Assembly: GCF_002946835.1 (NCBI RefSeq)
Contig: NZ_CP026653.1
Location: 28,209 to 92,208 of the forward strand
DNA length: 64,000 nucleotides
Reading direction: 5' to 3'
DNA from: Streptomyces dengpaensis
GTDB lineage: Bacteria; Actinomycetota; Actinomycetes; Streptomycetales; Streptomycetaceae
The notes beneath the pieces are model-generated. The model made no database searches, was not told the DNA's origin, and was given only the letters and a program-made list of their open reading frames with translations. Both the position numbers and the translations under genes were made by a program. This document shows, piece after piece, positions 48,889-56,878 of this stretch (position 1 is its first letter; every line of letters begins with the position of its first letter).

Positions 48889-48955
48889 TAGTGGGTACCC
48901 GCTAAAAAATCTAGTGGGTACCCACTTGACCAAATTGATGGGTACCCACTAAATT
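48889..48955 (+). promoter_or_regulatory. Triple-operator promoter cassette 1
   Basis: Three GGGTACCC-centred sites lie 23 and 24 bases apart: TAGTGGGTACCCGCTA (48889), TAGTGGGTACCCACTT (48912) and GATGGGTACCCACTAA (48937). A -35 box TTGACC (48926-48931) overlaps site 2, and a -10-like TAAATT (48950-48955) overlaps the end of site 3. A bound repressor would cover the promoter. It drives the gene at 48986 and may also affect the divergent gene at 48878. Confidence 0.85.
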
Positions 48956-48985
48956 TGAAGTCAGCGGAGAGCAGAGGAGACGGAA

Positions 48986-49390
48986 ATGGACGCAGTCACC
49001 GCACAGATCGGCACCACCGACTGGCACCTCACGGGCATCCGCACCTCCCACGCTGGCGAGACCTGCGGCCACTGCCCCCGCACCCTGAAGAACCTCTACG
49101 ACATCAAGAACAGCCAGACCGGCCAGACCATGACCGTCGGTCGCGGGTGCTGCAAGAAGGTCACCGGATGGACCCTCGCCGCAGCCGAAGCCGCCCGCAT
49201 CCTCCGCGTCGCCGAACGCCAGGCCCGGAAGGTGGCGGCGTGGGCGGAGTTCACCGCCGAGTACCCGCAGATCGCCAACCAGCTGGCCGCCGACACCTCG
49301 CCCTCCGCCGCCGAGGTCAAAGACGAGATCAAGACCGGCCCGTCCTACCGCTGGGCCCACTGGGTCCGCGTCTACCAGACCCGCCACTGA
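48986..49390 (+). CDS. Small Cys-containing protein, 134 aa
   Basis: GAGGAGACGGAA precedes ATG 48986. The product has CGHCPRTLKNLYDIKN, then VGRGCCKKVTGW, giving four cysteines in a compact N-terminal zinc-like knot. A helical half follows (AARILRVAERQARKVAAWAE). It is the first gene under operator cassette 1. It could be a regulator or a DNA-metabolism accessory. No named family is recognised. Confidence 0.75.
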   Translation: MDAVTAQIGTTDWHLTGIRTSHAGETCGHCPRTLKNLYDIKNSQTGQTMTVGRGCCKKVTGWTLAAAEAARILRVAERQARKVAAWAEFTAEYPQIANQLAADTSPSAAEVKDEIKTGPSYRWAHWVRVYQTRH

Positions 49391-49402
49391 CGCGGCACCG
49401 GC

Positions 49403-49439
49403 CAGGGGGAGCCCCGCCAACACGGCGGGGCTCCCCCTG
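49403..49439. terminator. Terminator, 16-bp perfect stem
   Basis: CAGGGGGAGCCCCGCC pairs perfectly with 49424-49439 around the loop AACAC. It ends the transcript from cassette 1, or attenuates it before the 77-residue gene. Confidence 0.85.
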
Positions 49440-49463
49440 TGCGTCACCCCCAGAAGGGAAGCG

Positions 49464-49697
49464 ATGAACAACGAGATCAAAGACTGGCGCGGGACGCCCA
49501 TCGCCGACGGCCTTCATGTGGTGTTCCCCCGCAAATGGAAGTCCTCTACCGAAATGTGCGAAGGGATCGTGCGCGGGCTCACCGCCACCGGCCGAATCCG
49601 GGTCGAGCTCACCGCGACCTCGCGGCCCCGCAGTGGGGTGCACACCGGGAAGCCGCTCTATGCGGTCCCCGCCCACAGCGTCACCGTCATCACCTGA
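49464..49697 (+). CDS. Small hypothetical protein, 77 aa
   Basis: AAGGGAAGCG precedes ATG 49464. The product is strand-rich (GLHVVFPRKWKSS, EGIVRGLTATGRIRVELTAT, KPLYAVPAHSVTVI), compatible with a small SH3-like barrel. It lies between a strong terminator and operator cassette 2. No family is recognised. Confidence 0.7.
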   Translation: MNNEIKDWRGTPIADGLHVVFPRKWKSSTEMCEGIVRGLTATGRIRVELTATSRPRSGVHTGKPLYAVPAHSVTVIT

Positions 49698-49798
49698 AAC
49701 CAGTCGCCTCGTTCGCCGCCGTCGCCGCCGCGACTGCCCTGCCGGGCATCCCGCTCGGCTATCGAAACGGCCCGGAAGCGGCACGCGCACCCTGAAGC

Positions 49799-49866
49799 GA
49801 GTGGGTACCCGCTAAAAAATCTAGTGGGTACCCACTTGACCGATTTGATGGGTACCCACTAGATTT
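49799..49866 (+). promoter_or_regulatory. Triple-operator promoter cassette 2
   Basis: This is a near-identical copy of cassette 1: about 67 of 70 bases match, with the same 23/24-base site spacing. Sites are AGTGGGTACCCGCTA, TAGTGGGTACCCACTT and GATGGGTACCCACTAG. The -35 TTGACC (49836-49841) and -10 TAGATT (49860-49865) are 18 bases apart. It drives the gene at 49895. Confidence 0.87.
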
Positions 49867-49894
49867 GAAGTACCGGAGAACAGGGGAGAGGGAC

Positions 49895-50431
49895 ATGCGG
49901 CAGCAGTGGTGGACCATCGGCAAGCAGCACATGAACGAGGTGGCCGGCGCGAACGGCCACACCCTCGCCTGGAAGCGCCTGCCGCGCGAGTCGAAGGACC
50001 ACGCCCTCGTCTTCGAGGGCACGTGCACCGACTGCGGTGCAACCGTCTGCATCGACCGCTACGCGTCCAGCACCACCGGCATCCGCGACGCCCGCAACGA
50101 GACCTGCTCCGGGCCCGGCACCGCCGTCCTCACCGAAATCGAGCAGGAGCGCGCCAGCGAGCTGTTCGCCGAAGCGGTCGGTGAGTACGTCCAGGACCTC
50201 AAGGACGCCGGCGTCACCTTCGCCCGCCCGAAGGCGCCGTTCCGCAACCCGCTCGCTCCCGACAACCAGTGCGGGTTGATGAGCAAGGACGGCTACACCT
50301 GCACCCGCCGCCTGAACAAGCGAGGCACCCACAACATGAGCGGCGTCGGCAGCGGCCCCGACCACGTCGGCACCCACCCCGACGACGACTTCACGATGCC
50401 GTTCGACGACGACGACCTGCTCCTGGCCTGA
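49895..50431 (+). CDS. Hypothetical protein, 178 aa
   Basis: GGGGAGAGGGAC precedes ATG 49895. The product has GTCTDCGATVCIDRY near residue 45 and ETCSG later, a likely zinc site. A helical middle follows (EQERASELFAEAVGEYVQDL), and then CGLMSKDGYTCTRRLNKRGTH, a second Cys/His set. The tail is very acidic (DDDFTMPFDDDDLLL). It is the first gene of the second operator-controlled operon. The family is not recognised. Confidence 0.75.
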   Translation: MRQQWWTIGKQHMNEVAGANGHTLAWKRLPRESKDHALVFEGTCTDCGATVCIDRYASSTTGIRDARNETCSGPGTAVLTEIEQERASELFAEAVGEYVQDLKDAGVTFARPKAPFRNPLAPDNQCGLMSKDGYTCTRRLNKRGTHNMSGVGSGPDHVGTHPDDDFTMPFDDDDLLLA

Positions 50432-50506
50432 CCCGCCCCGCCTGGCCCCTCGGGGCCGGGCCCCGCACCACCTCAGGTACTGCCGCCTCCGAAGTGGAGA
50501 GAGACC

Positions 50507-50836
50507 ATGCCCAAGACCGCCAAGGCCTCCGTGACGATGACCGTCGAGCCGCTGTCCCAGCAGCACATCGAGGTCCTGCGCCTCGCGGACACGCCGCACC
50601 TGAGCAACAACTTCGACCTGACGATCGCCCCGTACTCGGTGTGGATCACCTACCGGCGCGAGACGGGTGCGAGCGAGTACGCCTGGGACGCCAACGTGTC
50701 CGGCTACCGCGTCCTCGCGAACGGCGTCGTCGACATGGACCCCGCCAACATCCACCTGTGGAGCGGCCCCTACCAGCAGGACACCCCCGACTGGCTGATG
50801 GACCTGATCGAGAGGTTCGCCCCGACCTCCTGGTAG
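50507..50836 (+). CDS. Small hypothetical protein, 109 aa
   Basis: GGAGAGAGACC precedes ATG 50507. Strand-rich, tyrosine/tryptophan-containing sequence (DLTIAPYSVWITYRRETGAS, then EYAWDANVSGYRVLANGVVD) is followed by a short C-terminal helix (DTPDWLMDLIERFAP). No family is recognised. A hairpin immediately follows. Confidence 0.7.
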   Translation: MPKTAKASVTMTVEPLSQQHIEVLRLADTPHLSNNFDLTIAPYSVWITYRRETGASEYAWDANVSGYRVLANGVVDMDPANIHLWSGPYQQDTPDWLMDLIERFAPTSW

Positions 50837-50846
50837 CCCCGCACCC

Positions 50847-50875
50847 CGAACCCCCGGCCGCGCGCCGGGGGTTCG
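50847..50875. terminator. Terminator, 12-bp perfect stem
   Basis: CGAACCCCCGGC pairs perfectly with 50864-50875 around a 5-base loop. It lies 10 bases after the stop of the 109-residue gene. Confidence 0.8.
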
Positions 50876-50912
50876 CCGTTCAACCGACCAACTCACCCCG
50901 GAACAGGGAGAC

Positions 50913-51386
50913 ATGACCATGGAACTGGCCTCATCCACCATCACCGGCGTCATCGGCCTGCTGGGGATCCTGGTCGGCTTCCGCCTGCAGGAGCGGTCCG
51001 CCGCCCGCCGCGACGGGCTCGCCCGGCAGACGCAGCAGCGCCAGGAGCTGCGTCAGGTGTTCGTCCGCTTCCTCACCCGGCTCGCCGCGATGCGCCGCCT
51101 GCAGGGCGAGCGCTCCGTGCTGCGGGAGGCCGGCGCGTCCGAGGCGGAGCAGGCAGCCGCGAAGACGGCCGCGCTGGAGGCGCGCACCGCCGTGGGCGAG
51201 GCCCTGACCGAACTCCAGCTGCTGACCGACGACCCGCACGTCCTCGAGCTCGCCGCCCGCGTCGTCGACGTCACCTTCACCCTGCACGAGGCCCCTGACC
51301 GGGCCGACCGCGACCGGCGCGGTGACCTCGCCCGGGCCGCGCACAACGCGTTCGTCGCCGCCGCCGGCCGTCTCGCACGAGCCTGA
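50913..51386 (+). CDS. Membrane-anchored helical protein, 157 aa
   Basis: CAGGGAGAC precedes ATG 50913. A short hydrophobic segment at residues 7-24 (STITGVIGLLGILVGF) anchors the protein. The rest is a charged helix with heptad-like Leu/Ala spacing (RQTQQRQELRQVFVRFLTRL and so on). The topology resembles small membrane proteins with cytoplasmic coiled coils. No family is recognised. It lies upstream of tap. Confidence 0.75.
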   Translation: MTMELASSTITGVIGLLGILVGFRLQERSAARRDGLARQTQQRQELRQVFVRFLTRLAAMRRLQGERSVLREAGASEAEQAAAKTAALEARTAVGEALTELQLLTDDPHVLELAARVVDVTFTLHEAPDRADRDRRGDLARAAHNAFVAAAGRLARA

Positions 51387-51503
51387 CCGCCAAACCGCCA
51401 CAAAGCGTCATTTTTCTACACACAATAAGATCCGATCGGGTTAAAAGAATGGGTTAAATGTAGGGGGTAAGGCTGCTAGTGTTCATGGTGGAGGTAGATA
51501 CAA
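51387..51503 (+). promoter_or_regulatory. Promoter region of tap
   Basis: This AT-rich stretch contains the direct repeat GGGTTAAA at 51438-51445 and 51451-51458 (13 bases apart), followed by TAGGGGGTAAGG. The AT content is unusual for the window. It is likely the promoter and control site of tap-tpg. Confidence 0.55.
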
Positions 51504-53621
51504 ATGGCAACTGAGGAAGAGCTGTTCGCGAACATCGACGCCTTGCTGGAGGAGGAGCCGCAGCTCCCGCCTCCGGCGGAGCGTGCCCGGCTGCGTGAGG
51601 CGGCCGGTATCACCCAGGCCCGTCTCGCGGTCGCGCTGAAGACGACGACGCAGACGGTGAAGAACTACGAGAACGGCCGTACCGAGCCGAAGCCGCCGCG
51701 CCTGGAGGCGTACCAGCGGCTGCTGAACGGCTGGGCGGCGAGGTTCCCCGCCCACGGAGCTCCCGCCGTCGCGCCCGCCCCGGCTTCCGCGCCCCGCCCG
51801 GAGCCGGTCCCGGAGACGTTCTCCGGCCCGGCCGCGACCGAGGCACCCGCCGCCGTGGAGGCGCCCGCCGTCCAGGCCGCCCCGGAGCCCGAGCAGCGCC
51901 CGGCCAACCTGTCCGCGGCGTCGACGTCGCGCCGACCGGCGAAGAAGCGTGCCGTGCCCGCGGTCGACTCGCGGTTCCCGCACGGCCCGCTCGCCGTGCT
52001 GGACGGCGACGGTTCCGCGTACGGTGTCGACGGCATCGTGCTGGACTGCCCCGCTCGCACGATCCCTGAGCTGGTGGAGTGGACGCTCAAGGAGTCCGGT
52101 CTCGGTGCGCCGAAGCTGCACAAGAACGGCAAGGACTCCGACCCGCTGATCGTCATCACCGAGGCCGCCGCGGTGAAGTTCGGCCTGCCGGAGCGCCTGG
52201 AGGACCGCCGGGGTCTGCGACTGGAAGAGGACCACCCGGTCGTCAAGCAGATCATCAAGGCGAAATGGCAGCTGACGAGGCGCGGGTTCGGCCCGTGGGC
52301 GCGGATCTACCGCAAGGCCCAGGGACGCGAGCGGCAGTGCGTACAGCTCGCGATCCTGTCCTGGGACGCCCTCGATGGCCGCTCCTGGCCCGGCGTCACG
52401 GAGATGGAGCCGGCCGACATCGCCCGCGTCCTGGGTGTGTACGCCCAGCGCGTCATCACCCCGCGCGGCGGCACGGCCGTCAACGGGCTGGAGCTGATGA
52501 CCGCGCTGCGCCCGCCGACCCGCGCCGTACGCGACGAGGAGACCGGCAATTGGGTGAGCGGCCACAATCCCGGCTCTCTCGGAACGGAGCCGATCGACCC
52601 GGCGCCGCCGGAGGCCCGGCCCGAACACCCCGTCGCGCAGGGCTGGACGGGCGGGTTCCTGAAGGAAGAGGCATACGAGTGGGTGCGGCCGGTGGACCTG
52701 CTCACCGGTGACGAGGCGGCGCTGCCGTACGCGGTCGGCCTGGACCTCAACACGGCGTTCCTCGCCGCCGCGGCCCGGCTCACCGTGGGCCTGTCCGCCC
52801 CGGACCACTTCCACGCCCCGGCGTTCAACCCGAAGATCCCCGGCTCCTGGCTGGTCGACCTCTCCGGGATCGAGCTGGACCCGCGCCTGCCTTCGCCGTT
52901 CACGCCGTCCGGCAAGCGGCCCGAGGGCCCGGCCTGGTACCAGACGCACACTGTCGCCTACGCCCAGGAGCTCGGCTACAACGTCCAGCCCCTCGAGGCG
53001 TACCTGCGCCGCGAGACCGGCGCGTACCTGGATCCGTGGCACGACCGGCTCAAGACCGCCTACGTCGACACCCTCGCCGACCTCGGCGTCACCAAGGACC
53101 TGTCCGACACCGAGTTCCTCGCGGCGATGGAGCAGCACAAGCAGATCGACCCCGCCCTGACGGCCGTGCTCGCCGCGATCAAGGGGACGGTGAAGGGCGG
53201 CATCGGCAAGCTGTTCGAGGGACCGCAGGGCAAGAGCCACCGCGACGGTGAACCGTGGCCGGCCATGCAGCGCCCGACCTGGCGCCCCGACATCCGCGCC
53301 GCGGTCATCTCCAAGGCGCGGGTCAACATGCACCGCAAGCTCAACAACATGGCGAAGATGACGGGCCTGTTCCCGCTCGCCGTGCTCTCCGACTGCGTCG
53401 TCTACCCCACGCCGGGCGCCTCCCCGCTGGATTTCCTGCCGTACGCGGCCTCCGGCAAGCCGCAGCCGGGCGGCTTCCGCCTCGGGCCCACCCCGGGCCT
53501 GGCCAAGCTGGAGGGCGTGCAGGAGATGGCGTGGGCGGTCGACCTGATGGAGCAGGGCTACAACCCCGCCCGGCACATCAAGGGCGACGGCCACGACGCC
53601 GTCCTGGACGAAGGCGAGTAG
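51504..53621 (+). CDS. tap: Telomere-associated protein Tap
   Basis: The 705-residue product begins with a helix-turn-helix (LREAAGITQARLAVALKTTT, then QTVKNYENGRTEPKPPRLEA; residues about 32-75) and has the large C-terminal body of Streptomyces Tap proteins (about 740 residues). Tap binds 3' telomeric overhangs and recruits the terminal protein Tpg for end patching. GGAGG lies 9 bases before the ATG. The genomic order tap-small gene-tpg and the telomere 10 kb away support the call. The C-terminal part contains AVGLDLNTAFLAAAARLTVG and TVKGGIGKLFEGPQGKSHRD. Confidence 0.9.
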   Translation: MATEEELFANIDALLEEEPQLPPPAERARLREAAGITQARLAVALKTTTQTVKNYENGRTEPKPPRLEAYQRLLNGWAARFPAHGAPAVAPAPASAPRPEPVPETFSGPAATEAPAAVEAPAVQAAPEPEQRPANLSAASTSRRPAKKRAVPAVDSRFPHGPLAVLDGDGSAYGVDGIVLDCPARTIPELVEWTLKESGLGAPKLHKNGKDSDPLIVITEAAAVKFGLPERLEDRRGLRLEEDHPVVKQIIKAKWQLTRRGFGPWARIYRKAQGRERQCVQLAILSWDALDGRSWPGVTEMEPADIARVLGVYAQRVITPRGGTAVNGLELMTALRPPTRAVRDEETGNWVSGHNPGSLGTEPIDPAPPEARPEHPVAQGWTGGFLKEEAYEWVRPVDLLTGDEAALPYAVGLDLNTAFLAAAARLTVGLSAPDHFHAPAFNPKIPGSWLVDLSGIELDPRLPSPFTPSGKRPEGPAWYQTHTVAYAQELGYNVQPLEAYLRRETGAYLDPWHDRLKTAYVDTLADLGVTKDLSDTEFLAAMEQHKQIDPALTAVLAAIKGTVKGGIGKLFEGPQGKSHRDGEPWPAMQRPTWRPDIRAAVISKARVNMHRKLNNMAKMTGLFPLAVLSDCVVYPTPGASPLDFLPYAASGKPQPGGFRLGPTPGLAKLEGVQEMAWAVDLMEQGYNPARHIKGDGHDAVLDEGE

Positions 53622-53652
53622 GCGAGTGCTGTCTACCAGGGGAGGCCCTCTC

Positions 53653-53919
53653 GTGAGTCACGAGCGCAACTACACACACGGCCGGATCGAGGAAGCCGCA
53701 GTCTCGGTCGATGCGAGTCAGGAGCAGAAGACCGCCGCCTACTACCTGCTCGACGACCTCGTGGCCGTCGCCCGCGAGCACGGATTTCAGCTCACCGACT
53801 TCGACGCCACCGGCCTTGACCTTCCGTCAGTCTGCCTGCAGATCTCAGGCGCCCGTGAGACGCACAAGCGCCAGGCCACAGGCCCGGACGGCCAGGAACC
53901 CACCCCCGAAGGGAGCTGA
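53653..53919 (+). CDS. Small protein between tap and tpg, 88 aa
   Basis: GTG 53653 has GGGGAGG 7 bases upstream. The product is helical in the middle (SQEQKTAAYYLLDDLVAVAR), then LTDFDATGLDLPSVCLQISG, with a polar tail. It is separated from tap by about 30 bases and ends 4 bases before the tpg start, so the three genes are one operon. To my knowledge classic tap-tpg pairs are adjacent or nearly so; this insert may have a role in telomere complex formation or be neutral. Confidence 0.75.
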   Translation: MSHERNYTHGRIEEAAVSVDASQEQKTAAYYLLDDLVAVAREHGFQLTDFDATGLDLPSVCLQISGARETHKRQATGPDGQEPTPEGS

Positions 53920-53922
53920 ACA

Positions 53923-54480
53923 ATGGGAGAGATCGACGACGCCATCGAGCGCACCGACCGGGAGAAGTTCACCCGGGAGCCGCCCAAGACCCTGAAGGGG
54001 CAGATCGGCTACCTGCTCAAGCAGTTGGGCAGCGCGAAGGCCGTAGCGGCGGAGCTCGGTGTCACCGCCGACTCGGTCAACCGCTACCGGCGCGGCGCCC
54101 GCAAGCACGCCCGTGCCGACGTCGCTGCGAAGATCGACGACGCGGTACGGCAGCGGTGGCAGCCGCAGGTGCGCAAACGCCGGCACCGCCAGGCGGCCAC
54201 CACCGGCGGGATCACGGTGGAGACGCGGGCCCGGTTCGGGTACAAGGCGCCGGTCGGCACGACCGACGAAGGCCGCTTCCGACGGCTCACCGTGCACCTC
54301 CCCCCGGAGTACGCCCGCCGCCTGTTCGAGGCCCGCGATGAGGGTGCCAACGACCAGCGGATGCGTGAAATCATCGCTGAAGGGTTTAAGGACGTCTATT
54401 TCCAGGACGGCGGGAGCCGTGCCATGGGACTCTCGGACGTGTACCTGAACGACATTGATTACCTGGACCTCGAATACTGA
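53923..54480 (+). CDS. tpg: Telomere terminal protein Tpg
   Basis: The 185-residue product has the exact size of Streptomyces Tpg (about 184). It has a helix-turn-helix (AKAVAAELGVTADSVNRYRR, residues 36-55), a basic region, then TVETRARFGYKAPVGTTDEG, VHLPPEYARRLFEARDEGAN and an acidic tyrosine-containing C-terminus (VYLNDIDYLDLEY). Tpg becomes covalently attached to the 5' end and primes synthesis of the last fragment. Threonine 114 is reported as the deoxynucleotidylated residue in related Tpg; which residue serves here cannot be told by eye. GGGAGCTGAACA precedes the ATG. Confidence 0.95.
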   Translation: MGEIDDAIERTDREKFTREPPKTLKGQIGYLLKQLGSAKAVAAELGVTADSVNRYRRGARKHARADVAAKIDDAVRQRWQPQVRKRRHRQAATTGGITVETRARFGYKAPVGTTDEGRFRRLTVHLPPEYARRLFEARDEGANDQRMREIIAEGFKDVYFQDGGSRAMGLSDVYLNDIDYLDLEY

Positions 54481-54493
54481 AATGAGGAAAAGC

Positions 54494-55066
54494 ATGACCG
54501 CCGAATTCACGGCTATCGACCGCGACAAGAGTCCGCTGCTGGACGCCGAACAGGACGCCGTCCGCATTGCCGACGCGCTGCGCGGCAGCCCGCACATCCT
54601 CGGTGCCAAGGCCGACCCGGCCTTCTCGGACCGTGTCACCTTCACCACGCTCGCGGGCAACGGCTTCGACTTCACCCTGCATGACGCCGAACCCAGCGAC
54701 GACGACATCCTGCCCTCCCCGGCGCTCATCGAGGCCGCTGCCGCGGCGATCCTCAACCACCCCGACTTCTGCGTCGCCACCCCGGACTCCCCGCGCGAGG
54801 ACACCATCACCGTCCAGACCAGGGGCGGGGTGCGCTACCTCCTGACCATGGACGTCGACCCCGACGCGGACGCCGACGACTACTCCACCCCGGCCGAAGA
54901 CGTCTCCTACGCCGCCGACGTGACCCTCACCAGCAACCCGAGCGACTCCGACCGCTCCGTGGCCGAACTCCTCAACTACGTCGCCGCCACCTGGGAGAAG
55001 CAGGATCTCCCGCTGCGCCAGCACGCCCAGGCCGTCGCCCGCGCCCTGACCCGCCAGCGCCGCTAA
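54494..55066 (+). CDS. Hypothetical protein, 190 aa (paralogue 1)
   Basis: GAGGAAAAGC precedes ATG 54494. The product begins TAEFTAIDRDKSPLLDAEQD and ends QDLPLRQHAQAVARALTRQ. It shares the order of motifs with the protein at 56875 (TAIDxxKxPLLD, ADALRGSPHI, NHPDF, TWxxQD). It is acidic and alpha/beta. No outside family is recognised. It lies 14 bases after tpg, so it may be co-transcribed with it. Confidence 0.75.
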   Translation: MTAEFTAIDRDKSPLLDAEQDAVRIADALRGSPHILGAKADPAFSDRVTFTTLAGNGFDFTLHDAEPSDDDILPSPALIEAAAAAILNHPDFCVATPDSPREDTITVQTRGGVRYLLTMDVDPDADADDYSTPAEDVSYAADVTLTSNPSDSDRSVAELLNYVAATWEKQDLPLRQHAQAVARALTRQRR

Positions 55067-55115
55067 GCCTCAGCTCGTCAGCCCGGCCCCGGCCCGGCTG
55101 ACCACCCCGCACACG

Positions 55116-55154
55116 GCGCGGGTCCCCGGCATGTCAGCTGCCGGGGACCCGCGC
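55116..55154. terminator. Terminator, 16-bp perfect stem
   Basis: GCGCGGGTCCCCGGCA pairs perfectly with 55139-55154 around a 7-base loop. It closes the tap-tpg-paralogue transcript. Confidence 0.85.
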
Positions 55155-55215
55155 CTCCAGTGTTCCGCAGCCAAGCCAGCACGCACACCCCATCCCTCAC
55201 CAGCAGGAGGAATCC

Positions 55216-55560
55216 GTGCCGTACGACCACGACGACGACCCGGAGAACATCGTCCAGACCCGGAAGCGGCAGGCCGGTCAGCTGGACTACATCAACTCCT
55301 ACTACCAGCTGCCCGAGCGGTTCGGTGTCCGCGCCGCGATCGGCGGCCGGGTCCGCCACACCGACGGGGAGGGCGAGATCGTCGACACCGCCGGGCAGTA
55401 CCTGCGCCTGCTCCTGGACGGCGCGACCGAGCCCGTCATCCGCCATGCCACCGCGAACATCGCCTACTGGTCGCCGACGGCGGGATGGGTGCAGGCCGCC
55501 CGGCTGCCCGACCCGTGCGCCACGGCCGGCGCACCGCACAGCACGGGAGCCTCGCGGTGA
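55216..55560 (+). CDS. Small hypothetical protein, 114 aa
   Basis: GTG 55216 follows GGAGGAATCC. A polar, acidic N-terminus leads to a barrel-like middle (AIGGRVRHTDGEGEIVDTAG, then YLRLLLDGATEPVIRHATAN). The fold resembles KOW/SH3-type barrels. The stop overlaps the start of the RRQRL-like gene (GTGA). No family is recognised. Confidence 0.75.
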   Translation: MPYDHDDDPENIVQTRKRQAGQLDYINSYYQLPERFGVRAAIGGRVRHTDGEGEIVDTAGQYLRLLLDGATEPVIRHATANIAYWSPTAGWVQAARLPDPCATAGAPHSTGASR

Positions 55561-56492
55561 CCTCGCCCGTCAGCGCGAAGGCCCGCAAGCCGCACTTCGC
55601 CGCCTGGAAAGACGTCCCGACCGGCTTGTACGCGACCGCCGCCCAGCTCAAGAGCATGGACCTGCCCCGTCAGCCGGGACCGCCCGCGGCCACCGTCGAC
55701 GGCCAGGACGGCATCGGCCGACGTACGACGATCACCCTGTACCGCATCGACCAGTCGGCGCCGACCGCCTCCACCGTCGCCCAGCTGGCCGCCGCCCGGG
55801 CCCGGTCGGAGAACTCGGTGCGGGCGAGGGTGTGCGCGGACTGCGGTGCCCGCCCCGACCGCGCACCGATCGCGACGGAGTCGTACGGCGCGCTGTGCCC
55901 GACCTGCTGGCACATCCGCGGACTGCGCCACCGCCAGGAGGAAGCCCGCCAGGAGCGCGCGGCCGCCGTCCGTACCGCCCGCGACCTGCTGCGTGTCCCG
56001 CAGAACCGGCCGCTGGGGGTGCTGCACGTCGACTACACCGAGCGCGGGCACACCCCGGCGGGCACCCGGCGCAGCCCGTCGGCGGCCAAGGTCACCGTCA
56101 TCGGCGCCAACGGCCTGGTCGTCGCCGAACCGCTGCTGCGCCTGGTGCCCCCACGGGCCAAGGGCATCCCCGAGGGTGCCGGCGACCCGGTCTCGGGCTC
56201 GGAGGTCCTGGCCGCGATCCTGTCCCAGCTCACCGTGCTGATCTGGCGCTACCGCGATCTGGACGACCTGTCGGCCGGGCTGCGCTCGCAGGGCGCCACC
56301 TGGTTCCTGCCGGCCGACGGTCATGTCCGTGAGATGGCCCGGCTGGCCAGCGCGTGGCGAGGCGAGGTCACCCCGGACGGCGATCGGCCCGTGGCTGTCG
56401 CACCCGGGCGTGCGGACCGGATGCTCTACCTCCTGGGTCAGATCGCCGACACCGAGCAGGCGCCGACCATGCCGATCGGAGCCGCCACGTGA
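55557..56492 (+). CDS. RRQRL-family-like zinc-binding protein, 311 aa
   Basis: The first 140 residues match the RRQRL-type layout of the protein at 24467: GLYATAAQLKSMDLPRQPG, then a strand, a helix, and two cysteine pairs (CADCGARPDRAP, CPTCWHIR). The TRRQL signature is degenerate (TAAQLK). The C-terminal 170 residues form an extra domain (LGVLHVDYTERGHTPAGTRR, TWFLPADGHVREMARLASAW) not found in the short member. GTG 55557 overlaps the upstream stop. The role is unknown. Confidence 0.7.
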   Translation: MTSPVSAKARKPHFAAWKDVPTGLYATAAQLKSMDLPRQPGPPAATVDGQDGIGRRTTITLYRIDQSAPTASTVAQLAAARARSENSVRARVCADCGARPDRAPIATESYGALCPTCWHIRGLRHRQEEARQERAAAVRTARDLLRVPQNRPLGVLHVDYTERGHTPAGTRRSPSAAKVTVIGANGLVVAEPLLRLVPPRAKGIPEGAGDPVSGSEVLAAILSQLTVLIWRYRDLDDLSAGLRSQGATWFLPADGHVREMARLASAWRGEVTPDGDRPVAVAPGRADRMLYLLGQIADTEQAPTMPIGAAT

Positions 56493-56878
56493 CCACAAGC
56501 AACATCGAGGAGCTCGCCGAGCGAGTCCGGTTCGACCTGGAGAGCGCCGGCCTGCTCCAGCCCCCACCTCCGGCCCTGCCCTCTGCTGATGACGAGGCCC
56601 AGGGCGGGCCAGTGGTCTACATCGAGGACGGCCAGGTCCACGTGGACTGGCTGTGCCACGCTCGCCTCAACGACGCCTCGCTCGACATGGTCGAAGCCGG
56701 CCGCGACGAGGACGACGTCGTACGTCGGTATGAAGCGGTGCGCGTCGCCATGCACACCGCGTTGGGAGCCATCCTCCACGGCTTCGGCTACCGGCTCGAC
56801 GCCCCGCACTTCGGGTACGGCTACACCATCCGGCCCGCTCACCACGACTTCCCGACCGCAGGACAGGAACTCTCATGA
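56489..56878 (+). CDS. Hypothetical protein, 129 aa
   Basis: GTG 56489 overlaps the upstream stop (GTGA) and its stop overlaps the next ATG, locking it into the operon. The product has a helical N-terminus (IEELAERVRFDLESAGLLQP), a short strand part (PVVYIEDGQVHVDWLCHARL) and a helix (YEAVRVAMHTALGAILHGFG). No family is recognised. Confidence 0.7.
   Translation: MTTSNIEELAERVRFDLESAGLLQPPPPALPSADDEAQGGPVVYIEDGQVHVDWLCHARLNDASLDMVEAGRDEDDVVRRYEAVRVAMHTALGAILHGFGYRLDAPHFGYGYTIRPAHHDFPTAGQELS

Noticed and set aside
51483..53594. 703-codon minus-strand frame over tap
   Set aside because: It lies entirely opposite a recognised tap gene and has no start signals.
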